From: Gliomastix tumulicola
Taxonomy: Eukaryota > Ascomycota > Sordariomycetes > Hypocreales > Bionectriaceae
DNA: 64,000 nucleotides
Direction: 5' to 3'
Assembly (NCBI GenBank): GCA_001599755.1
Contig: BCHX01000001.1
Span: 4,526,001-4,590,000 of the forward strand
Numbering within the stretch: position 1 is the first letter of the stretch; the number at the start of each line of letters is the position of its first letter. The notes under the pieces were generated by a model. That model worked only from the letters and a program-made list of their open reading frames with translations. It had not been told where the DNA came from and made no database searches. The position numbers and the translations under genes were made by a program. Of the stretch, positions 54,626-64,000 are shown one piece after another.

Positions 54626-55650
54626 GGTGGGATTCGTGAGGGAGGGCGAGGGAGGGTTGCGGTGATGAGGCAATTGAGCGAGATGAGGTGAGGGCTCCAA
54701 GGGGGAAGAGGAGGAGAAGTTGAGGGTGGTGGTGGAGGTTGGAGGCTGGAGGCTGGAGATTGTTCCGTTTGTCTGTCTGGCGGTCTGGCGTCTGGCGGGA
54801 AGGAACAACCCGAGGTGGTGGGGTTTAGTTACTGTACAGCGGTCGGACACTCAGTTCCAGGGCACATGCAACTGTTCTGTCACTTCCACGGTCACGTCCA
54901 GGGGCTGACAAAGGCGCCGTCACCTCGATTGTGCGAGCACTATGACGCCAGTCGGTGCGGCTCGGGCTGCAAATATTGAAGCCTTTGAGTCACAGGCTCG
55001 CGATGCTCACGAACAGCAGCCTAATTCCGGCCAATGGGCTGGCCGCGTGGTGCTGTTATTCAGCTGCAAGCCAATTCGTGGGGTACTGTAGCAGTATGGA
55101 GCACTTCTACTACTAATTAATCCACAGCAACACACCAGCGGCAGCACACCAACGGCAGCATGTGAAAAACGCCATGGAATGTGCCTGAGTCAAGCTGCCA
55201 GCGGGTGGATAACGTTAAGCTGCAGCTCATCGGAGTCTGGAAATCTCCCGAAACGGGCTGCTTGCCTCGTTTGCCCTCCGTTTGCTGCACGCCCGGCGGT
55301 TGCCTTTAGGGCAACTGGCAGCACAGTCACGGAGTCGGAGGAGGGCTGGCAATCTGCAGTCGGGCCATTGTGGCTGCCCGGCTGCGCGTGCCACCGTCAC
55401 CGTCATTTATTCTGCTCCCGGAATGCGACCTGGAGAACATGATCATCGCGGCTGATTGGGCGCTGTGCCTCGCGGTGTCGCCTCCTCGACCCAGCACAGC
55501 GCCGATTAGCCGTTTGGCCTCGCTTCGTGGGGGGAGATTCTCGCCCGTCGACGCTGCTGCTCGCCCGCCAGCTCAGCGCACTAAACGTCATCTATCTGAC
55601 CTCCAAAATCTGACATGACGTCCGCCCCGAATTTGCCCTGCTATCTGCTA

Positions 55651-55670
55651 CTAGTTAGCTTGCTAACTAG
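55651..55670. repeat. Inverted repeat with 9-bp arms
   Basis: CTAGTTAGC (55651-55659) pairs exactly with GCTAACTAG (55662-55670) across two T residues. Confidence 0.75.
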
Positions 55671-56023
55671 CACGCGGCGCACTTGGTCCCTTTGATCCCC
55701 TTTAGAGACGAGACCCCGTGGCCGTTTGACAGCCCGACGGACGGGAATTCTTTTTCAGGGCTCCGGAAAGGTCGGAAGCCAAGCAAGTGGGCGACGCTGG
55801 CAAACGGTGGCAGAATGGATGACAAAACAGCACGCAGTCATGAATGCATTGCCACCAAGGACCGCCCGGTTCGTCTAGTCAGGCCTTACCTAAGGCGGGA
55901 ACAAGTGATGCATCGTGTGATGCTGCATGCTGCAGAATCCCAGTTTCCGTGGGAGAGCCACAACCCGACGACGTTATAGGGTCGCCCACATCGAAGCCGT
56001 GTCTCGTCCTGTTTGCTTGTTTC

Positions 56024-56055
56024 CTTCTTCTTCTTCTTCTTCTTCTTCTTCTTCT
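56024..56055. repeat. (CTT)n microsatellite
   Basis: About ten copies of CTT in tandem, 620-650 bp before the start codon of the LCAT-like gene. Confidence 0.8.
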
Positions 56056-56678
56056 CTTCCTTCCTTTTAATAGCCCGTCAGATCTTCCGTCTCCCGGCCC
56101 TGGACAGCTGGACAGGCCCTGGGAATAATACTCTCAATAATAAGCAAGATATCGGGTCGCTCTTTCTCACAATTCGGTGCTTACTGCCTCTTGCCAGTTC
56201 CTCTCATTAGGTAGGTGCTCCCCTTCTGTATCCACATCTCCTTCCACTTATTATTCTTGCTCGGACAACTTTAAGACCCGACAAGCTTCTTCTTTTCTCT
56301 CTCCTCCTCTGTTGTTAAGCTTCTCTCCTCTTCCTGTCTCTTCCTGTCTCTGACGACCATCCTCCACGTCCCTGTGTCTTTTGTTCCCCGACTGTGCCGT
56401 CCCCCGGGCTTCACAGACTGACCACAGCCACCAGGACCCATTTGCTGTGTGTCTCACCGACGACTTTTGAGGGTGTGATCTGCGGATAGATCTTGGGGCT
56501 ACCGGAATTGGAAATCGACTACGATCCTCCTTGACGTCCATTACGACACTTGACCGACTTAGCCTCATTCACTGGATCTGCTGTCCTTTATTTTTTTTAA
56601 ATCCTCTCTTCCGACTCCTGTTTCTCAATCTCTCAACCTCCCACCATCACTCAGACGCGCCAATGAATCACGACCGGC

Positions 56679-59381
56679 ATGAGTCCCGCCATCATCGTCG
56701 AATCAGGGCCCAGCCCGCTGGGCAACGGTCTCGGTCTCAACATCCAGAATCTCGGTCATGATCAGGCACAGGAACAGCCAACGCAGCAACTCCCATACGA
56801 CAATCATGGCCACTCGCGCTTCACCCACGACCCTGAGCCCTCCTCGTCAGACAGCTCTGACGAGTGCGAGGCCCAGGAGTCCCCCAACACGGACCTGGAG
56901 CTGAACCTCGACAGCATCAACGACCCGGATGATGCACAGGCCGTGATGCAGCCCGCTATGAGCGCGGTTGCCAGTCATATGGCCTCCGCATACACGCCAG
57001 CTATTGAAAAGGCTGCTGCCATGGACAAGCTGCCTGCTGGCGGCATGTTTGATGTGCCTTTTGACGACAACGACAACCCTTCGCCCTTCTCTGACACAAG
57101 CACCTGCCCGGAGCAAGCATTTCCGTCAGCAACCAGCGTAACGGCTTCGAAAATGAGCTCAGCAACGCCGTCACAGTCTGCCGCCCATGTGCCGCCCGGA
57201 TTCAGAGATCCTCTGCCGTCTCCGTGGTACTCTGGCCCCAAGGAATGGATTGTTCTCGACAAGGATGCTCAGTCTCGCCCTTTCAAAGGTGCCATGAGCT
57301 CCGTCATGGGCTCTTCCCGGCAACGGAGCCGTAGTAGATCTCGCTCCATGGGCCAGGAGACCCTGAAGAAGATCCAAAAGGCCTTTCCATCTCTCAGCTC
57401 ACCGTCACACCTTCTACCTTCGTTACCCACTGGTTTCTTCTCATCCTTCAGCGATAAGTCGCAATCACAAGCACGGCCCTCTCCAACGGAACGGTCCAGT
57501 TCAGACCGTCCACTTCCAAAATTCAAAACTGTGAAGACGGAACCGCCTCAAGACCGTCCCGTCACTCAAGGCACAAGAATTTCTCAGACGGAGCGAGACT
57601 GGCCAGTAGGCCACCATAGGCGGGTAGCCTCAGCCAAGTCGCGGCCGTCTTTTGCTTCTTCGCGCCCGAAGACTCTGCGACGAGCAACATCTGATGAGAG
57701 CATCCTCTACCAGAGCCTGTCTCGTGTTTCGTCACTGGGCAACGATGAGCAGTTTAACGACGTACGGGACATGGTCAACATGCGCCTGCAAGCCATCAGG
57801 GAGAGCCTTCCCGACGTCCCCACATTCAAGATGCCGACCATGCCCAAGATCAACCCTCCTGCCTTTGTGGCTATGAGTATGCTGAACCTAGGCGACGACA
57901 GCGGCCCGCAGACGCCTGTGCGCAGCAATACAAGAGATTCAGATAACCTCGGCGTGCCACCAAAGGACGGCCTATCGACCTTGGATCAAGTACTGGCTAA
58001 TCTGACGGGCGACATCGTTCTCATGGGCGGGCTGCGAGGCTCCATCCTGAGATCTGCCAAGCCACCACATCAGCAGGTTTGGGCACCCGTCAAAGTCGGA
58101 CTCAACATGCGGAAGGTCAACCTCGAAATTGGCCTGGAAGATGAGGATGAGGAGCGGGTAGAGGAGACCATTGTGCCATCCGGGATGCTGTCGCATATGG
58201 GCCCTGTCGACATCTCACGGAAACTATTTAAGAAGCTTCGCAACTGCGAGAATGCCCGTACCGGAAAACTACGGGTGTGGGACTACGGGTATGACTGGAG
58301 GCTGAGTCCCCATATCCTGTCTCGCAAGTTGCGTGACTTCCTCTCCGCACTGCCGTCGAATCAACCCGGCGTCCCCCCCGAGTCTCGAGGCGCTATGGTC
58401 ATTGCGCACAGCATGGGCGGTTTGATCACGCGCCACGCGGTCAACCAAGCACCGCACCTCTTCTCAGGCGTTCTCTTCGCCGGCACGCCACAGCGGTGCA
58501 TCAACATCCTAGGCCCCATCCGCCATGGCGATGTCATCCTCTTCAACGAGAAGCTGCTATCACCGCAGGTCAACTTCACTATTCGCTCCTACCAGGTCTT
58601 CCTCCCCGAGGATGGGTTCTGCTTCGTCGATAAGAATACGCGCGAAGAGTACCCGGTTGACTTTTTCGACCCCGAGCAGTGGTACAGGTGGCGGATCAGC
58701 CCGTCAATTCAACCCCCTTTGCCTGCCCTCAACAAGTCGCCACAGATGATTACAGGCTCCCCATCCCTGTCATCCTTCACAACGTCCCTGCGTAATCGCG
58801 CCGCCAGCCAGTCCGAGAAATGGTTTAGTGGTGTCTTCGAACCGACGGCTGCAGCAGGCCACAAGGACCGCACACTGGCACCGCAGATGAATAACGGTTT
58901 CGACCATTCGGCTGTGGTTGCCCCAAGCGATGACGATAACAACAACGCCGGCTCTACCCTGACTGACCGACAAGTCAAGAAGAATATGGAGTATCTCGGC
59001 CGGACTCTTGCAAGAACGAAGCAATTCCGAGCAGAGTGCACTCACCAGGAAGACCACCAGGCTGCCAACGCGTACCCGCCCCTCGCCGTCCTTTATGGAA
59101 AATCCACGCCCACCGTCTACGCGGCGCAGGTCAACGGCCGCGAAGGCATCGGCTGTGCGGACGCTTATGACGACCTGCTCTTCCGGCCCGGTGATGGTGT
59201 CGTCTTGGCCAAGGAGGCCATGCTCCCGGATGGCTATGTCCTCGTCAACGGTGGCAGGGTCTGCACCGAGAGGGGCCACATCACCATGCTCGCTGATATG
59301 CATGCCGTGGGCAGAGCACTGTGCGCCCTACTGAGGGGGAGGAAGAAGGGCATTGGGCTAGGCGACAAAGTGCGTGGGTGA
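56679..59381 (+). CDS. LCAT-like alpha/beta-hydrolase (putative phospholipase/acyltransferase)
   Basis: A single exon of 900 residues. The first 430 residues are disordered, Ser/Pro-rich, with Arg-Ser repeats (about 208-224). From about 430 comes the hydrolase domain: NLTGDIVLMGGLRGSIL, VWDYGYDWRLSPHILSRKL, the nucleophile elbow VIAHSMGGLITRH (Ser578), LFAGTPQRCINILGPI and FFDPEQWYRWRISPS. The late Asp and His needed for the triad are visible as PGDGVV (Asp839) and RGHITML (His867). The spacing and blocks are those of lecithin:cholesterol acyltransferase-type lipases. No signal peptide or membrane helix is present, so it is likely cytosolic. The substrate is not known. An upstream ATG 16 nt before this start opens an overlapping frame of 33 codons. 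Confidence 0.88.
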   Translation: MSPAIIVESGPSPLGNGLGLNIQNLGHDQAQEQPTQQLPYDNHGHSRFTHDPEPSSSDSSDECEAQESPNTDLELNLDSINDPDDAQAVMQPAMSAVASHMASAYTPAIEKAAAMDKLPAGGMFDVPFDDNDNPSPFSDTSTCPEQAFPSATSVTASKMSSATPSQSAAHVPPGFRDPLPSPWYSGPKEWIVLDKDAQSRPFKGAMSSVMGSSRQRSRSRSRSMGQETLKKIQKAFPSLSSPSHLLPSLPTGFFSSFSDKSQSQARPSPTERSSSDRPLPKFKTVKTEPPQDRPVTQGTRISQTERDWPVGHHRRVASAKSRPSFASSRPKTLRRATSDESILYQSLSRVSSLGNDEQFNDVRDMVNMRLQAIRESLPDVPTFKMPTMPKINPPAFVAMSMLNLGDDSGPQTPVRSNTRDSDNLGVPPKDGLSTLDQVLANLTGDIVLMGGLRGSILRSAKPPHQQVWAPVKVGLNMRKVNLEIGLEDEDEERVEETIVPSGMLSHMGPVDISRKLFKKLRNCENARTGKLRVWDYGYDWRLSPHILSRKLRDFLSALPSNQPGVPPESRGAMVIAHSMGGLITRHAVNQAPHLFSGVLFAGTPQRCINILGPIRHGDVILFNEKLLSPQVNFTIRSYQVFLPEDGFCFVDKNTREEYPVDFFDPEQWYRWRISPSIQPPLPALNKSPQMITGSPSLSSFTTSLRNRAASQSEKWFSGVFEPTAAAGHKDRTLAPQMNNGFDHSAVVAPSDDDNNNAGSTLTDRQVKKNMEYLGRTLARTKQFRAECTHQEDHQAANAYPPLAVLYGKSTPTVYAAQVNGREGIGCADAYDDLLFRPGDGVVLAKEAMLPDGYVLVNGGRVCTERGHITMLADMHAVGRALCALLRGRKKGIGLGDKVRG

Positions 59382-60087
59382 ACGGCATGCCACTGGCAGA
59401 CCATGAACGTCCGTGTTGCTGCTTTGAGTATACTAGATACTTGAACAGAGATGGATATGTCGATGAGTTCATGGATCATGAACACGAGCTGAATGATATT
59501 TAGACATGGCAACGGAGTTAAGTGGCGATCATTATACCAGGAAATTTCAAACGAGACGAATACACACTTTTTGATTGTTGAATTCCCTAGTTCTCCTAAA
59601 AGAGAAGCTTTTCCAACCAGATTAGATACCACATTATAAAGTCGTGAGATTTTCCATAACGATACAGCCGATTCCCAAATTCCCGAACTCCTTCTTTCCA
59701 TAGCCTGCTGAAACAGGCGTGTCCTGCTGTGTGACGGCCGTGGGCGAATCCCCAACGCTTGGTACTTCATGACATAAGACCTCGTGACGAACTGCTAAAA
59801 CAGATGATGATACAAAAGACAAGAGACAACAAATGAGTACAAGGAAGGACCAAAGAGAGGAGAGACAAGTTTCTCGCAAGGGTGCCTCATTTGGTATGAA
59901 ACAGAAGGGAAGAAGAAGAAAAAAAGAGAAGAAAGGACAGGGGAACGAGGTAGAGGGTTGTGTAATGTACCCTCGGGTTGCATCTCACATCAGCATGCTA
60001 GGCTCTCATCCCGTGTCACACTCACCCCAACATTGGCGCAACTTCGTTCGCAAGCTTCGACCATTCTTGGACCATGTTGACGCCTGA
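59382..60087. other. Convergent 3' spacer (lipase / 2EXR gene)
   Basis: Contains the 3' ends of both flanking genes. A purine-rich run lies at about 59905-59945. No gene is visible. Confidence 0.45.
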
Positions 60088-61293
60088 TCAGTACACAGGA
60101 CCTGTCGGTTCATAGTACCGCTCGCTATGCCAATGCATCCCAGTCTCGATGCGGAAATCGAGTCGCTGCTGGTGAAGAGGCGGGAGCGGTGGGAGAGGGT
60201 CGTCCATCATCTCAGTATCGGCAACAACGGGTGTACCGTTGAGCTCCATACCGTGTCGGGACGTGAGTGCAAAGCCAGAGAGAGGGTACTCTAGGATGCT
60301 CCATTGAGGGCCCTCGAGGGTCCATTGCGCACCCATACGTTGGCTGATGTCGTTCATGGCAGTCTGAATCTGGTATCTCAGAGCCACTCGGACGTCGTCG
60401 AGCGAAGTGCCAGGTGCATAATAGCCTCCCTGTGGTATGAAGATGATCTCCTCGAGAGCAGGCATGCGGCTGCGGATCTCACGGAGGGCGTCGACAGTGT
60501 TGCTCACAGCCTGCAGTGACGAGTAGTCAGGCATGCTGAGAAGATCCATGGCTGGTCTTGAAGTGGTTTGTGTAGTGCGATAGCCACCATCGGTCCAGAA
60601 TACAGCATCGTCGATGGCGATGCGTCGGACAGTGGCCAAGTGTGCGCGGTCGGTCGTTGATAGGAAGAGCTGGAGCTGGCTGTTGGCGGCCATGTAGCCC
60701 GGGCGAGGGCCAAAGTAGAGCACATCGGTCTCCGGGCGGAAGAAGATCCTGGGCTCTTGCCCACAGTAGGGAAAGGACAAACGGTAGTGAGTCAAAGCAA
60801 CAGATCGAGACTCAGCACAGGCGTGGAGGTGCGATGGAACTGGCGCGAAGGAGGCGCAGATGTTCTTCGAGGACCTCGGGAGCTCACCCGGGAGCATGTC
60901 GGTGAGAATCTCCATGTACTCCGGGTCCGGGTATGTGGTAGGAAGAGGATGAGGCGGCGGGAGGAGTCGGGTCTCAGGAGTAAACTGAGGGCAGTATTGC
61001 GGCTCCCAAGCTGGAAGGGAGCAGTTGAAGTCCGCCGCTGGGAAAAACGGCCTGGGGTCGGGTTCGTGGACGTGCTCAGGCATGTCGGCACCGCAGTGGA
61101 CAGAAATGACCCGAGACGAAGGGAGACTGAGCTCCCAGATGCGGATGCGAAGCTCAGGTGGGAGTCTAGCGAAAGGGTGCTGTCATGGCGTGTCAGTCAT
61201 TGGGAAAACGCAAGTCGAGAGCATGGAAGCTGTATAGAAAGAGGGACGTACAAAGGTATGGAGGGTGGTGGTGGAGGGCATCAATCCGTCCAT
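60088..61293 (-). CDS. 2EXR-domain protein of unknown function
   Basis: Two exons on the minus strand, 61252-61293 and 60088-61179 (72-nt intron, gtacgt...gacag, phase 0), encode 377 residues. The N-terminal part reads HPFARLPPELRIRIWELSLPSSRVISV, the 2EXR motif (two extruded-arm F-box-like helix) that is abundant in filamentous ascomycetes. The rest matches the long variable region of such proteins, with a conserved-looking TDVLYFGP, a HLATVRRIAIDD stretch and a mid-region EIRSRMPALEEIIFIPQ. No signal peptide, membrane helix or catalytic motif is visible. 2EXR proteins have no established biochemical role; the F-box resemblance suggests protein binding. Confidence 0.82.
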
Positions 61294-64000
61294 GGTGAGG
61301 CTTTGGTGCCGAAACGAAGTCGAGGAGGTTGTTTGCTTGAGGGCGATGAATGTTTCAAGAACAGCAAGGCGTTGAGAGATGCTTGATAGTAGTCGAAGGA
61401 GGTTGAACCTTGAGGACTAGTGGCAGTAGTGATGGGCAACTAGCAGGAAAAGAGTAAAGGGTCGAAGACCAAAGAGCCAGGCTAAGAACTTGAAGTTGTT
61501 AAAGATGGGCTCGAGTTGAGACGCCGTCTAGAACTCCCGTCTGTTAGTTTGGGATGAAAGAGGGAGACATCGCCATAAATACCTGCAGCCGGCGTTGGTG
61601 TTAGTGTTAGCAAGAGCAGGCACGTCCCCGGTCGTACTTTCCACAGGTACCGGTCTGGAGGCAGGAAGTGGTCAGTGGGCTGGCTGGGTGCTCCTGCCGT
61701 AGTGTCGTGGTACCAGGGTTCTTGCAGAGGCAGGAGAAGCAGCAGAAGCAACGGCGGTACTTGTACCTGCCCGCAGCAGCAGGATGGCAGGAGGGGCTTG
61801 AACAGAGTACAAGCATGATCAAAGCAGGCAAGTACATTCGGTACTCGGATGCAGGGTTGGGCGGACGTTGAGGCTTGGGGAGGGACATGCCTGCCCTGCA
61901 ATTGCCAGTGCTCAGTGCTCAGTGCGTTCTGCAGGCTCCACACGCCACATTGAAAGCGTGGAAAGGGCAAAAGGGAAGGAAGGGGTGGTGGGGGCCCGAA
62001 TGTCTTCGGGCTTTGCATTTTGAGGCTCTCTGCCCATGTACTGTGTACCTTCTTGCTGGCTACTACTACCGTAGTAGGTACTGAGAACCGTCCCAGGCTC
62101 TCCCTGCTTCGTTGCTTGCCTCGCAATCCCCAAGTTCCTTGCCGGGTGAGTTCCCTGTCGTCTATTGGTGCCCGTCCCAGATTGAGCGATCAGCATTCCA
62201 GGGATGAGGGCTCTTTCTCCTAGCAGTGCAGGAGTCTTCCTCGCCCTGTCGCTCGCCCGCTCGATCCTCCAGTCCCAATCGAAGCGAAAGGTCTCATCTG
62301 TCTCGCCATGTACTCCAGCGATGTACTCCAGTGAGCGCCTCTCGCCTCTCTCCTTTGCCTTCGAACAAGGGTAGACCTTGCAATATTTGACAAAGTGTCA
62401 AGCGACTACGAGTATGAAGATTGGAAGACCCTCCCACACTTGGGCCAAGACGTTGTCAAGTACCCAGTACCTTGGACGCCTCGCCGTCTCCGTGACATTC
62501 ACTCGTCTTTCGCGTCCGGAAGTATTTCCCTTGGTGTGAAAGGTGACTTCACGCTACATGGGCATGACAGCTTAGAAATACGGGGTCAACGATCGACAAC
62601 GGTGCGGCTAGCTCTGAGCTGCTGGGCACACGGCGGGTCTCTAGTCTTGTGTGTGATATGTTTTGCACGCCCCTTGACCAGGGGGTTTCTCAGCCGTTGA
62701 TAATGGATGGATGGATCATGGATGGGTGGCTAAGTATTATCTCACAATCCCTCCCCATGCTTGGACGAAGCTATGACATACGACAGCGAGCTATTGAGTC
62801 CCGAATCACTGGGACCGGACGCTGGTGTGCGGCGCTTACAACAAGGGGGTGTCTGTTGCACGCCGGACGGACGCCTGCGTACGTACGTACGCAAGTCGAA
62901 AAGACGGCAGTGCGACGGGGACGTGTCAATGATTATGCAAACACGGATGTACCTCATCTTCACCGACGGATGATGTGTGCAATCTCATTCGCAGAGGCCG
63001 ACCTTCAGCTCCGATACCAAGGCAAAGCCGAATGTCATGCAGGTCGATGCATTGAGCCGCTCACGGCGTCTCATCTCAAGGCCAAGCCGAGTCTCGCCAC
63101 AGATCTTGGGTAAGGGACGAAGCGACGGCTACCTGACCAGTCAACTCAGAAGCAACGACACGAACCCGCTCCCCTTCAACTCTCCGAGAAAGGAGGAGCT
63201 TGAGAGCCGCGAAACAGTTTTTCCCAGGAAGGAACCGTCGGTTCCTGCTATTAGACCCCCCTGTGTGTATGTGCGTGCACATGGCTGGATTGTGTGCCCG
63301 ACGTGCTGGGTGTGATCTCCAGCCAGGGGTGGTTCGGCCCTGCAAATCTCGAAATTACGTTGTACCGCCCTGCCTGGATGCGCACCCAGCACAGATCTGT
63401 GCGGACTGCAGGTTTTGCCTGCAGCGGCGGGATACCGCCATCCGCCAGTCATGAACAGAGCTTCTGGTACGATACATGATAGGTGTTTGAGAGAACCATG
63501 CCTCTTAGCACTTCACATCTTCTTGAATCCAGAATGCAGGCCTGGTCCCCCATATTGCGATTCAAGAGATGGACATGGACAAGATAGTCGGGGAGCCGAC
63601 CCGTCCGCCGACGACAACGGAAAGGGAGGGGTTGGGCAACGACGCTCGAGCTCGTTCTCTAAACGAAACGCCGAATGTGTACTCGATGAGCACGAATACG
63701 CGCTGCTTGTCCTCATCGCCCAAGAAACAGGCAGCTTACGCTAAGAAGATCGACGACCGGAGGTGCGGACGGGGAGGGGAGACGACCGGCCTAGTCCACC
63801 GCCGAATCCACAGACAGCTCATATCCCTGCTCTAGCTAAGCAGTGCTAAGCCGGGCACACTCCGCCCTTGCTCCCCATCGCCGGTGGATGACAGAATCTC
63901 GTCTGCCGGTTGCTGCCAGTCTGGTCTCCATTGGAAAGCTATTTTTCTGTCTGCTCTTTGCTCGGGCCCGGAGCTAGGTCAGGGCCTGTGGAGGATAGTC
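61294..64000. other. Gene-poor right end of window
   Basis: The first few hundred bases are the 2EXR gene promoter. No further gene is supported. A stretch near 62395-62545 reads as SSDYEYEDWKTLPHLGQDVV in an ATG-less frame and might be an exon fragment. Another around 63640-63735 reads ECVLDEHEYALLVLIAQETG before a stop. Neither can be linked to a start or a known family. An 18-bp palindrome lies at 62876-62893. Confidence 0.45.
62876..62893. repeat. 18-bp perfect palindrome
   Basis: TGCGTACGTACGTACGCA is its own reverse complement, built on a TACG tetramer repeat. Confidence 0.75.

Larger units (their letters stand above)
54626..56678. other. Divergent promoter region (acid phosphatase / LCAT-like lipase)
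   Basis: A 20-bp near-perfect palindrome lies at 55651-55670 and a (CTT)n microsatellite at 56024-56055. From about 56200 on, the plus strand is pyrimidine-rich and is probably the lipase gene leader. No gene is visible. Confidence 0.45.

Noticed and set aside
61482..62126. 214-codon minus-strand frame in the right spacer
   Set aside because: Low-complexity Leu/Pro/Ser runs, no domain; overlaps likely promoter of the 2EXR gene.
1..64000. tRNA, 5S rRNA, CRISPR arrays and intact transposons
   Set aside because: I looked for internal tRNA promoter boxes, repeat-spacer patterns, terminal repeats and transposase or reverse transcriptase motifs on both strands and found none that hold up. Short B-box-like strings occur only inside protein genes.

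Overview
The window is nuclear DNA of a filamentous ascomycete (Pezizomycotina, most likely a Sordariomycete). The evidence is moderately GC-rich coding sequence, short spliceosomal introns (mostly 50-110 nt, GT...AG, with CTAAC/CTGAC-like branch sites), genes on both strands with no operons, and clear fungal orthologues: LEU1, PDA1, DNA ligase I, CDC42, VMA22, an MRN1/Nrd1-type RNA-binding protein and a fungal GH24 lysozyme. I resolved 34 introns by hand from reading frame, splice signals and family continuity. Exon coordinates are in each entry. The genus cannot be told from the sequence.

Layout. 1-402: 5' part of a secreted S1-type (streptogrisin-like) protease, cut by the window edge. 403-3899: gene-poor. 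3900-10289: accessory region with a broken NACHT (NLR-type) gene followed 504 bp later, on the same strand, by a 1330-residue caspase-fold protein that has lost the catalytic His and Cys and ends in two membrane segments. Three perfect hairpins lie just downstream. 11148-12715: ZIP9-like metal transporter with a 17-nt microexon. 13189-15766 (minus): LEU1. 17809-20125: F-box/WD40 ubiquitin-ligase receptor. 20778-22310: pyruvate dehydrogenase E1 alpha. 24425-27355: DNA ligase I. 27764-30656 (minus): CLC chloride transporter. 31157-33155: neurochondrin-family protein. 33430-34866: class-I flavin disulfide reductase. 34981-35652 (minus): VMA22. 36450-37081 (minus): GH24 lysozyme. 38317-40053 (minus): MFS transporter. 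40054-43025: long spacer. 43026-44231: CDC42. 45445-46765: agmatinase with signal peptide and KDEL tail. 49918-52272: four-RRM protein. 52925-54625 (minus): histidine acid phosphatase. 56679-59381: LCAT-like lipase. 60088-61293 (minus): 2EXR-domain protein. 61294-64000: no supported gene.

Most genes are core housekeeping and functionally unrelated neighbours. The part that stands out as a possible uncharacterised system is 3.9-10.7 kb: an NLR-like gene truncated by an internal deletion, next to a membrane-anchored pseudo-caspase. Fungal NACHT proteins are immune or incompatibility receptors whose partners often carry caspase-like or membrane-acting domains, so the pair may be a remnant or rewired regulated-cell-death module. 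That functional link is inference. Further second-look points are a CLC protein with its proton glutamate replaced by Gln, an ER-retained agmatinase, a PCNA-binding motif split by an intron in DNA ligase I, and an apparently high share of AAG acceptor sites.
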